This document shows positions 6,326 through 12,700 of a stretch of 12,700 nucleotides of DNA, in pieces (the stretch's first letter is position 1; each line of letters starts with the position of its first letter). The stretch lies in the NCBI GenBank assembly GCA_021129815.1, contig JAJOKN010000022.1, positions 1 to 12,700 of the forward strand. Reading direction: 5' to 3'. Under the pieces are notes generated by a model. It was not told the DNA's origin, searched no databases, and saw nothing but the letters and a program-made list of their open reading frames with translations. The DNA comes from Desulfotomaculum sp. (lineage in GTDB: Bacteria > Bacillota > Desulfotomaculia > Desulfotomaculales > Desulfohalotomaculaceae). Position numbers and translations under genes: made by a program.

Positions 6326-6539
6326 TAAAGCGCTTATTTCCAGAATACAAATATATGTCTATTCCACCCAACCCGATGGCATCCACACGTCCATCCAATT
6401 CTCTTAATTTAATCAGAGCTTTATCAATATCTCCATCTACGCCCACTCGCCTTACATCAAACTGTTCTCCTAACAAAGTTACAGTTGTACTATGATCTCT
6501 TTTTGACGATCCCAAGCTTACACTTACAATTCTTTTCAA
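6294..6539 (-). pseudogene. Truncated quinate 5-dehydrogenase-like protein
   Basis: The first 73 residues, beginning 'MKRIVSVSLGSSKRDH' and including 'DAIGLGGIDIYLYSGNKR' (53-70), resemble the N-terminus of a clostridial and archaeal family annotated quinate 5-dehydrogenase. That name is not well supported biochemically, so the true function is uncertain. After 'FII' (residue 73, near 6320) the sequence turns into 'LKVIYICL' and stops; these last residues are encoded antisense to the CheX remnant. Full-length members run well over 200 residues, so most of the protein is gone. The start is TTG at 6539 with an in-frame TAG two codons upstream. GGAGG about 20 bases upstream instead fits an ATG opening only a four-codon frame. 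The gene follows fliY by 38 bases in the same direction and may be read through from the flagellar operon. Confidence 0.6.
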
Positions 6540-6577
6540 AGCCTATCCATCAAGCCTCCAGTTATATTTTCATTTAA

Positions 6578-7732
6578 TTATTTTGTTAAACGCTTTATCC
6601 TCTCAATAGGGCTTATTATATTTGTAATTTTAACACCAAAGTTCTCATTAACTGCTACAACTTCCCCTTCTGCTACCAACACACCATTTACCAAAATCTC
6701 AACAGGTTCATCCACCATCGTATCTAATTCCACTAGCGTTCCTGGTCCCATATTTAAAACTTCCTTAATATGCTTTTTAGTTCGCCCTAAAACCACAGAC
6801 ACTTTAAGCGGTATATCTAAAATCAAATCCAAATTAGGCACTGTCTGCACAGACGGATCTTGAGCAAGGTTTGCATTTAACATGCCAGCTGCAGCACTTG
6901 TCGTTGTACTTTCACTTTGAGCTTTTTCATCATGTCCATCAGCCATCTGCGGTGTAGCAATTTCTTGACTTGTGTCTTCAGTTATGCTCTTCTGCACATC
7001 TCCCCAAAGCAGTGCTGCTTTCTCCTTAGCAGTTTCAAGACTCACTCCCTGCATGAGTTCTGTGTCAACCAAGTCTCCTATGGTCATTTTAAAAGAAACA
7101 ACCACAAGGTTTTCATCAGATGTCAACTCTGGCATTATATCTTCAAGCTTAGTATCTTTTTCGATCACCATCGATTCTGGAGGAGAAATATTGACTGGCT
7201 TGTTAAAAAGCTGAGAAAGAGAAGTAGCTGCTGCCCCTATCATCATATTCATCGCTTCTGACGCAGCGCTTATTTCTATATCAGATAATTCCTTAGATGT
7301 GGGCTTTCCTTCACCATCCATCATCAAATCAGCAATAATAAGCGCATCCTCTACTTTTACTAGTAATATATTAAAGCCTTTCAATCCTTCTATAAAATCA
7401 ACTTTTATTATTAAGTAAGGATCTGTAAAACTTTCGATAAGCTCTTTTTTTGTAGTGAACCATACCCTGGGACTAGTGATGTTAACTTTTTGGTTGAGCA
7501 AATCCGAAAGCGTTGTTGCTGCTGAACCCATGGATATGTTTCCAACTTCACCTAGAGCATCTATTTCTTCAGGAGATAATAGATCACTATTTTTAGAAGT
7601 ACTTTCACCAGATTTGTTGCTCTTTACTTCGCTTTCCTTATTGCTAACACTATCTTCTTTTTTTTCTTCAGAATGCGCTTTTATCAAAGATTCTATTTCT
7701 TCTTGGCTCAATATCTGCTCATCATTAGACAT
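6578..7732 (-). CDS. fliY: Flagellar motor switch phosphatase FliY
   Basis: FliY is a switch-complex protein that also dephosphorylates CheY-P, so signals are erased at the motor. The 384 residues show: an N-terminal CheY-P-binding peptide ('LSQEEIESLIKAH', 8-20), a charged linker, a CheC/CheX/FliY phosphatase domain (about 50-230) with two active sites (E62/N65 in 'GEVGNISMGSAATT', E159/N162 in 'SEAMNMMIGAAATS', each with the conserved Pro 23 residues after the Asn, P88 and P185), a low-complexity linker (about 235-300), and a FliN-type SpoA domain (about 302-380, 'LDLILDIPLKVSVVLGR'). The start is ATG at 7732 with GAGGAGG nine bases upstream, inside the end of fliM, so the two are translationally coupled. 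Both catalytic centres look intact. It is probably the main CheY-P phosphatase of this organism, together with CheC. Confidence 0.96.
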   Translation of the reverse strand: MSNDEQILSQEEIESLIKAHSEEKKEDSVSNKESEVKSNKSGESTSKNSDLLSPEEIDALGEVGNISMGSAATTLSDLLNQKVNITSPRVWFTTKKELIESFTDPYLIIKVDFIEGLKGFNILLVKVEDALIIADLMMDGEGKPTSKELSDIEISAASEAMNMMIGAAATSLSQLFNKPVNISPPESMVIEKDTKLEDIMPELTSDENLVVVSFKMTIGDLVDTELMQGVSLETAKEKAALLWGDVQKSITEDTSQEIATPQMADGHDEKAQSESTTTSAAAGMLNANLAQDPSVQTVPNLDLILDIPLKVSVVLGRTKKHIKEVLNMGPGTLVELDTMVDEPVEILVNGVLVAEGEVVAVNENFGVKITNIISPIERIKRLTK

Positions 7733-7736
7733 ATAT

Positions 7737-8711
7737 TTAGTCCTCCTCTACTAAAGACATAACCTGAACAGCAAGCCTTCTTCCTATTTTACCCGGCTGC
7801 ACTTTAAATTTAAGCTTATCTTCTATATAAAGCTCAAAATCCTGCCCATACTTTTTATTCAGCGTTAAAACATCTCCCGGCTTAAGCTCTAAAAAATCCT
7901 TAACCGTTATTCTGCTCTCACCAATAACCACACTGATGTTGACTGATGACCGAACAAGCCAGTGCTTTATAGCGTTTATATCTTCTGGCTTTACTTCTGC
8001 AAAAGTTTGACTCAATTGATTTTTAGTAAACTTATGGAGCACCGGTTCTAAAAAGTTGTAGGATAAGCACAAATTCAAAAAACCAGTATTGTTTTCTACA
8101 TTAGTAGAAAAAGTAAGTACCAGCACAACGTCAGTCGGTGAAAGCAATTGATGCATATGAGGGTTTGTCTCCATAGTTATTATACTGTGCTCACCTGTAA
8201 AGATATCTTTCCACACAATGTTTAACTGATTCAACATTTTCTCTATAATTTTGCGGGCAATAACCACCTCTATATCCGTAAGCTCCCTTATTTCATCCAG
8301 TAGCTCTCCTTCTCCACCCATTTGCAGGTCTATAAGTGGAGTTATAAATTGAGCATTAGTCTCCAAAATGGCATTCCCTTTGTGATCTCCAAAAGTAAAA
8401 ATAGTAAGCAATGTAGGAGTTACTACTGACCTTGCAAATTCTTCATACGTAACCTGCGAAACCGAAGCTAATTCTATATTGATGTCTGCATTCAAAAAAC
8501 CCGACAAAAAACTGCTTAACAGCCTTGAATAACTTTCATGCAAAACCCTAAAAGTGAGCATGTGCTCTTTAGAAAATTTGTTAGGCTGACGAAAGTCATA
8601 AGGCTTTACTTTTTGTTTTGTGTCTTTTTCAGCTTGTTCTGTTGAAACTTTCCCTGACGCCAAGCTTGCAAGCAAAACATCTATCTCTGCTTGAGAAAGC
8701 ACTTCTGTCAC
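7737..8711 (-). CDS. fliM: Flagellar motor switch protein FliM
   Basis: FliM forms the cytoplasmic C-ring together with FliG and FliY/FliN, and reverses rotation when CheY-P binds. The 324-residue length is standard. The N-terminal CheY-P-binding peptide is 'LSQAEIDVLLASL' (residues 5-17). It is followed by the middle CheC-like domain (about 40-230) and a C-terminal SpoA domain (about 245-320, with 'ITVKDFLELKPGDVLTL'). As expected for FliM, the middle domain lacks the E-x2-N catalytic signature seen in FliY and CheC, so it should have no phosphatase activity. The start is GTG at 8711, with AGGTGG six bases upstream. The gene ends five bases before the fliY start and follows cheY after an 86-bp gap, the longest within this operon, where I see no convincing terminator. 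Confidence 0.97.
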   Translation of the reverse strand: MTEVLSQAEIDVLLASLASGKVSTEQAEKDTKQKVKPYDFRQPNKFSKEHMLTFRVLHESYSRLLSSFLSGFLNADINIELASVSQVTYEEFARSVVTPTLLTIFTFGDHKGNAILETNAQFITPLIDLQMGGEGELLDEIRELTDIEVVIARKIIEKMLNQLNIVWKDIFTGEHSIITMETNPHMHQLLSPTDVVLVLTFSTNVENNTGFLNLCLSYNFLEPVLHKFTKNQLSQTFAEVKPEDINAIKHWLVRSSVNISVVIGESRITVKDFLELKPGDVLTLNKKYGQDFELYIEDKLKFKVQPGKIGRRLAVQVMSLVEED

Positions 8712-8797
8712 AAGCTACCACCTGCTTTCCGCTATTATCAAGCTCAAAATTTAATGGACAAATAACATCTAAAAAACCTCACTTATTGACTACTTAC

Positions 8798-9157
8798 CTA
8801 AATAATTCGTTTGATAGCCTGTAAAATTCTATCCTGTTGAAAAGGCTTTACTATAAAATCTTTTGCACCTGCTTGAATAGCTTCCATAACCATTGCTTGC
8901 TGTCCCATCGCACTGCACATGATTATATTAGCATTGGGATCAATCTCTTTAATAGCTTTTACAGCTTGAATTCCATTCATCTCCGGCATAGTTATATCCA
9001 TAATTACCAAATCTGACTTTAACTCCTTATACATTTCAACAGCTTGTGCACCATTTTCCGCTTCGCCAACTACCTCATATCCTGCCTTAGTAACTATATT
9101 CTTGATCATCATCCTCATAAAAGCAGCATCATCTACAATAAGAATTTTTTTAGCCAC
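8798..9157 (-). CDS. cheY: Chemotaxis response regulator CheY
   Basis: This is a 119-residue stand-alone receiver domain. Residues for phosphorylation and switching are present: acidic pair D9 and D10, phospho-acceptor D54 in 'VIMDITMPEMNG', S82 at the Thr/Ser switch position ('CSAMG') and K104 in 'VKPF'. There is no output domain, so it should work by binding FliM, FliY and the CheA P2 domain. It lies between cheC (a CheY-P phosphatase) and fliM (its target), which supports CheY over a generic receiver. GTG at 9157 is the start, with AGGAGG nine bases upstream. In Bacillus CheY-P favours counter-clockwise rotation; the sense here cannot be read from sequence. Confidence 0.96.
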   Translation of the reverse strand: MAKKILIVDDAAFMRMMIKNIVTKAGYEVVGEAENGAQAVEMYKELKSDLVIMDITMPEMNGIQAVKAIKEIDPNANIIMCSAMGQQAMVMEAIQAGAKDFIVKPFQQDRILQAIKRII

Positions 9158-9183
9158 TCTAATCTTCCTCCTAATTTTTATAC

Positions 9184-9813
9184 TTAAACTGAAATACCTA
9201 AAGCACTGAATAATTTATTCAAAGATTCTTTTTTAGCTATAAAAAAGAACTTGCCATTGATGTTTTTTTCTTTCTCAAACATAACTGCTTCTATCACTAA
9301 AATATGATCATCAACATAACCGCCTTCTATTAGCGATGTGCTGAGCACAGCCCCCAGCATATCAAAAGCAAACATAGGCACATTGGGCTTTATCTTAAGA
9401 CCTGTCATAGTGCTTATAGCGCTCAAAAACGCGCCTGTAAGCATATTGGCTATCTCTTTAACAGCTGACTGGCACACTTCATCCATTTGAGTTGTAGTCC
9501 CCTTATCCATCCCCATCAGCATATCGATTAAATAGTATGAGCTCTTCTCATCAAAAACAAACAGCACCTGCGCTGTTATGTCTCCTTCCACTCTAAGCGC
9601 CACACATGAAACAACTTCTTCAAGCCCTCCAACCATTTCCATAGTTTCGACCATTGATACAAACTTAGTATTTGGCACCTTCATATCGACTTTTTTATTC
9701 AGCATATTTGCTAAAGATGTAGCAGCATTTCCCAGCCCTATATTACCTATTTCCTTTAATGCATCGATGTGTATATCTGACAGTTTATCATTGACGTTTA
9801 CATTTTCATCCAA
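9184..9813 (-). CDS. cheC: CheY-P phosphatase CheC
   Basis: CheC dephosphorylates CheY-P and binds CheD, linking adaptation to the signalling state. The 209 residues contain two copies of the family signature (D/S-x3-E-x2-N-x22-P): E21/N24/P47 in the first half ('LKEIGNIGLGNAATS') and E120/N123/P146 in the second ('AVKEIANMLTGAF'). Both copies are complete. The class normally has about 205-210 residues, and the absence of a SpoA domain separates it from FliY. The start is TTG at 9813, supported by AGGAGG seven bases upstream, which lies within the last codons of cheR; the two genes are therefore translationally coupled. CheD, its partner, is two genes upstream in the same operon. Confidence 0.95.
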   Translation of the reverse strand: MDENVNVNDKLSDIHIDALKEIGNIGLGNAATSLANMLNKKVDMKVPNTKFVSMVETMEMVGGLEEVVSCVALRVEGDITAQVLFVFDEKSSYYLIDMLMGMDKGTTTQMDEVCQSAVKEIANMLTGAFLSAISTMTGLKIKPNVPMFAFDMLGAVLSTSLIEGGYVDDHILVIEAVMFEKEKNINGKFFFIAKKESLNKLFSALGISV

Positions 9814-9814
9814 G

Positions 9815-10582
9815 CTAATCCCTCCTATAAAAACAAGGAAAAACCTTCTTCAGTCCAAACTTTTCAGGATTAAAAATTGTCTCACTACCTCCAATAAACA
9901 AATATCCACCGGGTTTTAGTGAATTTGCGAACTGCTTGTTTATTTTATCCTGTGCTTCGCGAGTAAAATAAATAGTAACATTTCTGCACAATATCAAGTC
10001 ATATCCAGTGGGGTATTTGTCAGCTAGTAAATCATGCTGTTTAAAATACACTTTGCTTTTTATTTCCTGCTTTATTATATATTCATCACCTTGTCTTATA
10101 AAGTACTTTTCCAATCTTTGCTTGCTCTCATTCTTAAGCGCATCTGCTTTATACCTGCCTTCTCTTGCTTTTTGTAATATACTCTGATCGAGATCTGTCG
10201 CATCAATTCTATAAGTCTTTCTAGGTGATTTTTCATATAAAATAATCGACACCGAGTAAGGTTCAGCTCCTGTAGAACAGGCTGCACTCCACACTTTAAG
10301 ATTTGGAGACTTTGACAATAACTCCGGTACCACTTTGGTTTCCAATATCTGAAACATTCTAGGATCTCTGAAAAACTCTGTAACATTTATAGTCAAATAA
10401 TCTAAAAAATTGTGGTACTCTTCTCTTTTGGTACAGAGCAAATCAAAGAATTCTTTGTAATCGCGTATTTTTCTTTTTTCCAACAAGTTATCTAACCTGC
10501 GTTTTAATTGATTTTCTTTATAACTATTTAAATCCAATCCGAATTTTTGATAAATTTTATTTTTGAATTCTGAAAATTGCAT
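9815..10582 (-). CDS. cheR: Chemotaxis protein methyltransferase CheR
   Basis: CheR transfers methyl groups from S-adenosylmethionine to glutamates of chemoreceptors. The 255-residue protein shows an all-helical N-terminal domain (about 1-70), 'VTEFFRDPRMF' (67-77), the SAM-binding motif 'VWSAACSTGAEPYS' (about 97-110), 'DLILCRNVTIYFT' (about 194-206) and the C-terminal 'GYLFIGGSETI' (about 226-236). No C-terminal pentapeptide-binding or TPR extension is present. ATG at 10582 follows AAGGTGA by six bases; that site overlaps the end of cheD. The gene ends two bases before cheC starts. The matching methylesterase cheB and the kinase cheA are not in this window. Confidence 0.96.
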   Translation of the reverse strand: MQFSEFKNKIYQKFGLDLNSYKENQLKRRLDNLLEKRKIRDYKEFFDLLCTKREEYHNFLDYLTINVTEFFRDPRMFQILETKVVPELLSKSPNLKVWSAACSTGAEPYSVSIILYEKSPRKTYRIDATDLDQSILQKAREGRYKADALKNESKQRLEKYFIRQGDEYIIKQEIKSKVYFKQHDLLADKYPTGYDLILCRNVTIYFTREAQDKINKQFANSLKPGGYLFIGGSETIFNPEKFGLKKVFPCFYRRD

Positions 10583-10583
10583 A

Positions 10584-11066
10584 CTATATCACCTTCAATG
10601 GGGACCCAACCATTCTTATAGTCACTGCTCCCGTATTTAAATCAAGAATCATTGTTCTACCGTGATTGCCACCTGTTTCATCTGCCAAGAGCTTTATTCC
10701 TAGTTTTTTCAAAGCTTGCTTGACAGCATTGACGTTTTGCTCACCAATATTCATCGAAAAGTTTTTATCCCTGCCTGAAAACATTTGAGCCCCTCCTGCA
10801 ATTTTAGCCTGCAACCTAGAAGCCTTTGCCCCTTTCCTGCATAGTTCCTTAAACATAAGTGGGACACCTGTATCGGTAAACTTAGCAGGCTTATCAACCT
10901 TATTAAAGCGCTTGCTGTCAGGAAGCATTATATGTAACAATCCTCCCACTTTCAAGTTAGGGTCATACAAAGTAAGCCCCACACAAGAACCCAGCCCCAG
11001 AGTAATTATCTTATTAGGCGCGTTTAAGGTCTTATAATCGGCTATACCCACTATGATCTCCTTCAT
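10584..11066 (-). CDS. cheD: Chemoreceptor glutamine deamidase CheD
   Basis: CheD deamidates particular receptor glutamines to glutamate and is held in check by CheC. The catalytic Thr, Cys and His are present with the same spacing as in Thermotoga CheD: T22, C28 in 'LGLGSCVG', and H45 in 'LLHIMLPDS' (numbered from the ATG at 11066). 'KIAGGAQMF' and 'GGNHGRT' further on are also family motifs. The start is uncertain. ATG at 11066 ('MKEIIVGIADYK') aligns best with the family but has AGGTGG directly abutting it. GTG at 11051 has a perfect AAGGAG six bases upstream but removes five residues. TTG at 11120 overlaps the flgG stop, adds 18 residues that do not look like CheD, and has its Shine-Dalgarno at zero spacing. 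The length of about 160 residues is normal. Confidence 0.94.
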   Translation of the reverse strand: MKEIIVGIADYKTLNAPNKIITLGLGSCVGLTLYDPNLKVGGLLHIMLPDSKRFNKVDKPAKFTDTGVPLMFKELCRKGAKASRLQAKIAGGAQMFSGRDKNFSMNIGEQNVNAVKQALKKLGIKLLADETGGNHGRTMILDLNTGAVTIRMVGSPLKVI

Positions 11067-11116
11067 CCACCTATCAACAGTCGTAGAATTAAAAATTCTT
11101 ACAACTGTCTTTTTGA

Positions 11117-11899
11117 TCAACTCCTTTTCATATCATTTGTCAATCTCCATATCTCATCTGCAGTGCTAACAAGCCTCGAATTAAAAGCATAAGCCCTTTG
11201 TGCTTCTATCATATTGACCATTTCAATCGCCAAATCTACATTGGACATCTCTAAATATCCCTGCTTAATCAATCCAAAACCTTGCTCACCTGGATTGGCT
11301 TTTTTCACAGCCCCCGCAACATCAGATGCTAAAAACAAATTGCTGCCAACAGCTTTTAATCCAGAAATATTTTCAAATCGATATAAAGCAATCTGCTTAT
11401 CAATGTGTTTTACCTCTCCATTCTCGTCAATAACCTTTACCTTACCATCTGATTCTACTATAATATCGACAGCATCAGGTGGAATCTTTATACCTAATAA
11501 CTTAAATCCACTTGAATTTACTATATAACCGTCCTTCGTCATAAAAAATGCACCTTCACGCGTATAAAACACCTGTCCTTCACCTGATTCCAATGCAAAA
11601 AAACCTTCTCCATCTATCGCTAAATCAAATGTTCTATCAGTCTTTTTTAACACTCCCTGCTCAAAAACCTTATTAATAGATGCCACTTTCACTCCATGAC
11701 CAACTTCAACAGGTTTTTTGTTTTCGGGTATAACAGGTACTCCCTTATGCCCGATTTCTTGCCTTACAATATCGCAAAAGTTGATTCTATCCCTTTTAAA
11801 AGCAGTAGTGTTTATATTGGCTATGTTGTTGCCTATAACCGACATTTTCGTTTGTTGCGCTATCAAAGCCGAACGCCCTGTCTGTATCACTGCCAGCAT
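11117..11899 (-). CDS. flgG: Flagellar basal-body rod protein FlgG (FlhP-like)
   Basis: This rod protein belongs to the FlgF/FlgG/FlgE group exported by the flagellar type III system and forms the axial drive shaft. From the ATG at 11899 it has 260 residues. The N-terminal rod motif 'IGNNIANINTTAFKRDR' lies at about 22-38, the middle FlgE/F/G-like domain includes 'DLAIDGEGFFAL' and 'YTREGAF', and the C-terminal motif is 'GYLEMSNVDLAIEMVNMIEAQRAY', split as 'GYLEMSNVDLAIEM' and 'VNMIEAQRAY'. There is no cleavable signal, as expected for this export route. I prefer ATG 11899 to GTG 11908 because AGGTGG is five bases before the former and overlaps the latter. Two rod genes in tandem recall flhO-flhP of Bacillus; this one, downstream, corresponds to flhP, so the FlgG label is by similarity. 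Confidence 0.88.
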   Translation of the reverse strand: MLAVIQTGRSALIAQQTKMSVIGNNIANINTTAFKRDRINFCDIVRQEIGHKGVPVIPENKKPVEVGHGVKVASINKVFEQGVLKKTDRTFDLAIDGEGFFALESGEGQVFYTREGAFFMTKDGYIVNSSGFKLLGIKIPPDAVDIIVESDGKVKVIDENGEVKHIDKQIALYRFENISGLKAVGSNLFLASDVAGAVKKANPGEQGFGLIKQGYLEMSNVDLAIEMVNMIEAQRAYAFNSRLVSTADEIWRLTNDMKRS

Positions 11900-11933
11900 A
11901 TGCTCCACCTCTTTTTTATATAAAATAAAAGCT

Positions 11934-12680
11934 TTATCTCAATACTCCTACTTGATTTATAGCTTTATCCAACAATTTGTCATGTGTTTTTAGTGCTTTC
12001 TGTAAAGTCTCATAAGTCCTCGCCGCTGACAACATATCCGTCATTTCATTTACTAAATTAACATTTGATCTTTCAATAAACCCTTGCATCACTTTTGCAT
12101 TTGCAGCTTTTTCTCTTGCATCAGTAGAAAAATACATGTACCCTTCTTTTTTTAGCGCATTTACATCTTCAAAATCCACCACTAAAATTTTAGCCACAGC
12201 TTCTCCATCTATGAGTACAGTGCCATCATGCTGTACGCTAAACTCACTGCTTCCAACATATATAGCATTTCCCCTTTCATCCAACAAAGGATCTCCCAAA
12301 GCAGTTACTAAATAGCCTTCCTCATTTATGCTAAAGGAACCGTTTCTAGTATATAACCTCTCACCATCTCTTTGAACTACATAGAAACCTTGCCCATTCA
12401 AAGCTAGGTCTGTAGAAACACCAGTTTTGATGAGCTGGCCTTGAGAATAGTCAGTAACTATTTCAGCCACCACGCTTCCCATATTTGTTTTTCCTACCAC
12501 TTGCTTGCCTTTAATGTAAGGTCCTCTTGCTACAACCCACACCTCGCCAAAGGTTTTTGGTAAAACTCGTTCACTTTTATATCCATAACTGTTCACATTA
12601 GCTAAATTATTAGCTAAAACATTTAACCTAGCATGCTGCACTCCTATTCCACTCAAAGCAGTATATATGCCTCCAAACAA
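11934..12680 (-). CDS. Flagellar basal-body rod protein, FlgF/FlgG family (FlhO-like)
   Basis: This is a second rod protein of the FlgF/FlgG family, 248 residues from the TTG at 12680. It begins 'MFGGIYTALSGIGVQ', close to the typical rod start, with the motif 'LANNLANVNSYGYKS' at about 22-36, the middle-domain signature 'DLALNGQGFYVV' and 'YTRNGSF', and the C-terminal 'GFIERSNVNLVNEM' and 'TDMLSAARTYE'. TTG 12680 is chosen because AGGAGG (12689-12694) is eight bases upstream; the GTG at 12689 overlaps that site and would add three residues not typical of the family. It is followed by the flgG paralogue after about 34 bases. It could be named flgF or flhO; sequence alone does not decide. The operon's promoter is not visible in the 20 bases left before the window edge. 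Confidence 0.87.
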   Translation of the reverse strand: MFGGIYTALSGIGVQHARLNVLANNLANVNSYGYKSERVLPKTFGEVWVVARGPYIKGKQVVGKTNMGSVVAEIVTDYSQGQLIKTGVSTDLALNGQGFYVVQRDGERLYTRNGSFSINEEGYLVTALGDPLLDERGNAIYVGSSEFSVQHDGTVLIDGEAVAKILVVDFEDVNALKKEGYMYFSTDAREKAANAKVMQGFIERSNVNLVNEMTDMLSAARTYETLQKALKTHDKLLDKAINQVGVLR

Positions 12681-12688
12681 AATACACA

Positions 12689-12694
12689 CCTCCT
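12689..12694 (-). promoter_or_regulatory. Ribosome binding site that fixes the TTG start of the FlhO-like gene
   Basis: Minus-strand AGGAGG lies eight bases before TTG at 12680. The in-frame GTG further upstream overlaps this site, so the TTG is the likelier start. Confidence 0.7.
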
Positions 12695-12700
12695 CATTTG

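Noticed and set aside
6326..6345. AAGCGCTT palindrome near the CheX/dehydrogenase junction as a transposon end or recombinase site
   Set aside because: Eight bases of palindrome without a matching partner, target duplication or transposase; it lies within the dehydrogenase remnant coding for 'NKRF'.
10096..10386. Second minus-strand open frame inside cheR
   Set aside because: It lies in another frame of a clearly conserved methyltransferase and has no recognisable content of its own.
10860..10885. Minus-strand ACCGATA inside cheD as another sigma-D -10
   Set aside because: It is internal to a conserved coding region and no TAAA is found at the proper distance upstream.

Overview
The window looks like a chromosomal segment of an anaerobic, low-G+C, motile member of the Firmicutes, most probably a thermophile of the Thermoanaerobacter type. 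This rests on the AT-rich DNA, the frequent TTG and GTG starts behind strong AGGAGG-type ribosome binding sites, the Bacillus/Thermotoga-style chemotaxis set (CheC, CheD, FliY), a type III-B CRISPR (Cmr) gene and an oxygen-sensitive 2-hydroxyacyl-CoA dehydratase-type enzyme with its activase. The genus is inference. Almost every gene is on the minus strand and transcribed from right to left. No stretch above 300 bases lacks a gene or gene remnant.

Right part (12680 down to 6578): a flagellar and chemotaxis operon, in the order flgF-like, flgG, cheD, cheR, cheC, cheY, fliM, fliY. Genes overlap or sit a few bases apart, apart from an 86-bp gap between cheY and fliM. The products are two rod proteins, the receptor-modifying enzymes (CheD deamidase, CheR methyltransferase), the response regulator CheY, and the switch with CheY-P-binding and CheY-P-hydrolysing parts (FliM, FliY, CheC). 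The operon continues upstream of the window.

Middle (about 5450 to 6540): a 1.1-kb patch of broken genes. A GerM-type lipoprotein gene (minus) is cut inside its GerMN domain. On the plus strand, a good ribosome binding site and a sigma-D-like promoter precede a chimera: a bacteriohemerythrin N-terminus with a stop at codon 2, joined in frame to the core of CheX. That meets tail to tail a quinate 5-dehydrogenase-like gene (minus) that is also truncated; both lose homology near position 6320. This looks like a rearrangement scar.

Left part (5355 down to 14): an N-acetylmuramoyl-L-alanine amidase with stalk, SH3b and AMIN domains, an orphan HgdB-like/HgdC-like pair, rdgB (nucleotide house-cleaning), a YfcE-type phosphodiesterase, and the 5' part of cmr1, whose frame breaks at codon 126 near the window edge. 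In Bacillus subtilis gerM, rph, rdgB (ysnA) and ysnB are contiguous. Here the gerM remnant, rdgB and the ysnB/yfcE-like gene keep that order, but rph is missing and the amidase and hgdB/hgdC genes lie in between.

I see no CRISPR array, tRNA, rRNA, insertion sequence or convincing terminator hairpin. The points most worth following are the hemerythrin/CheX chimera with its promoter region, the rearrangement junctions, and the orphan dehydratase/activase pair.
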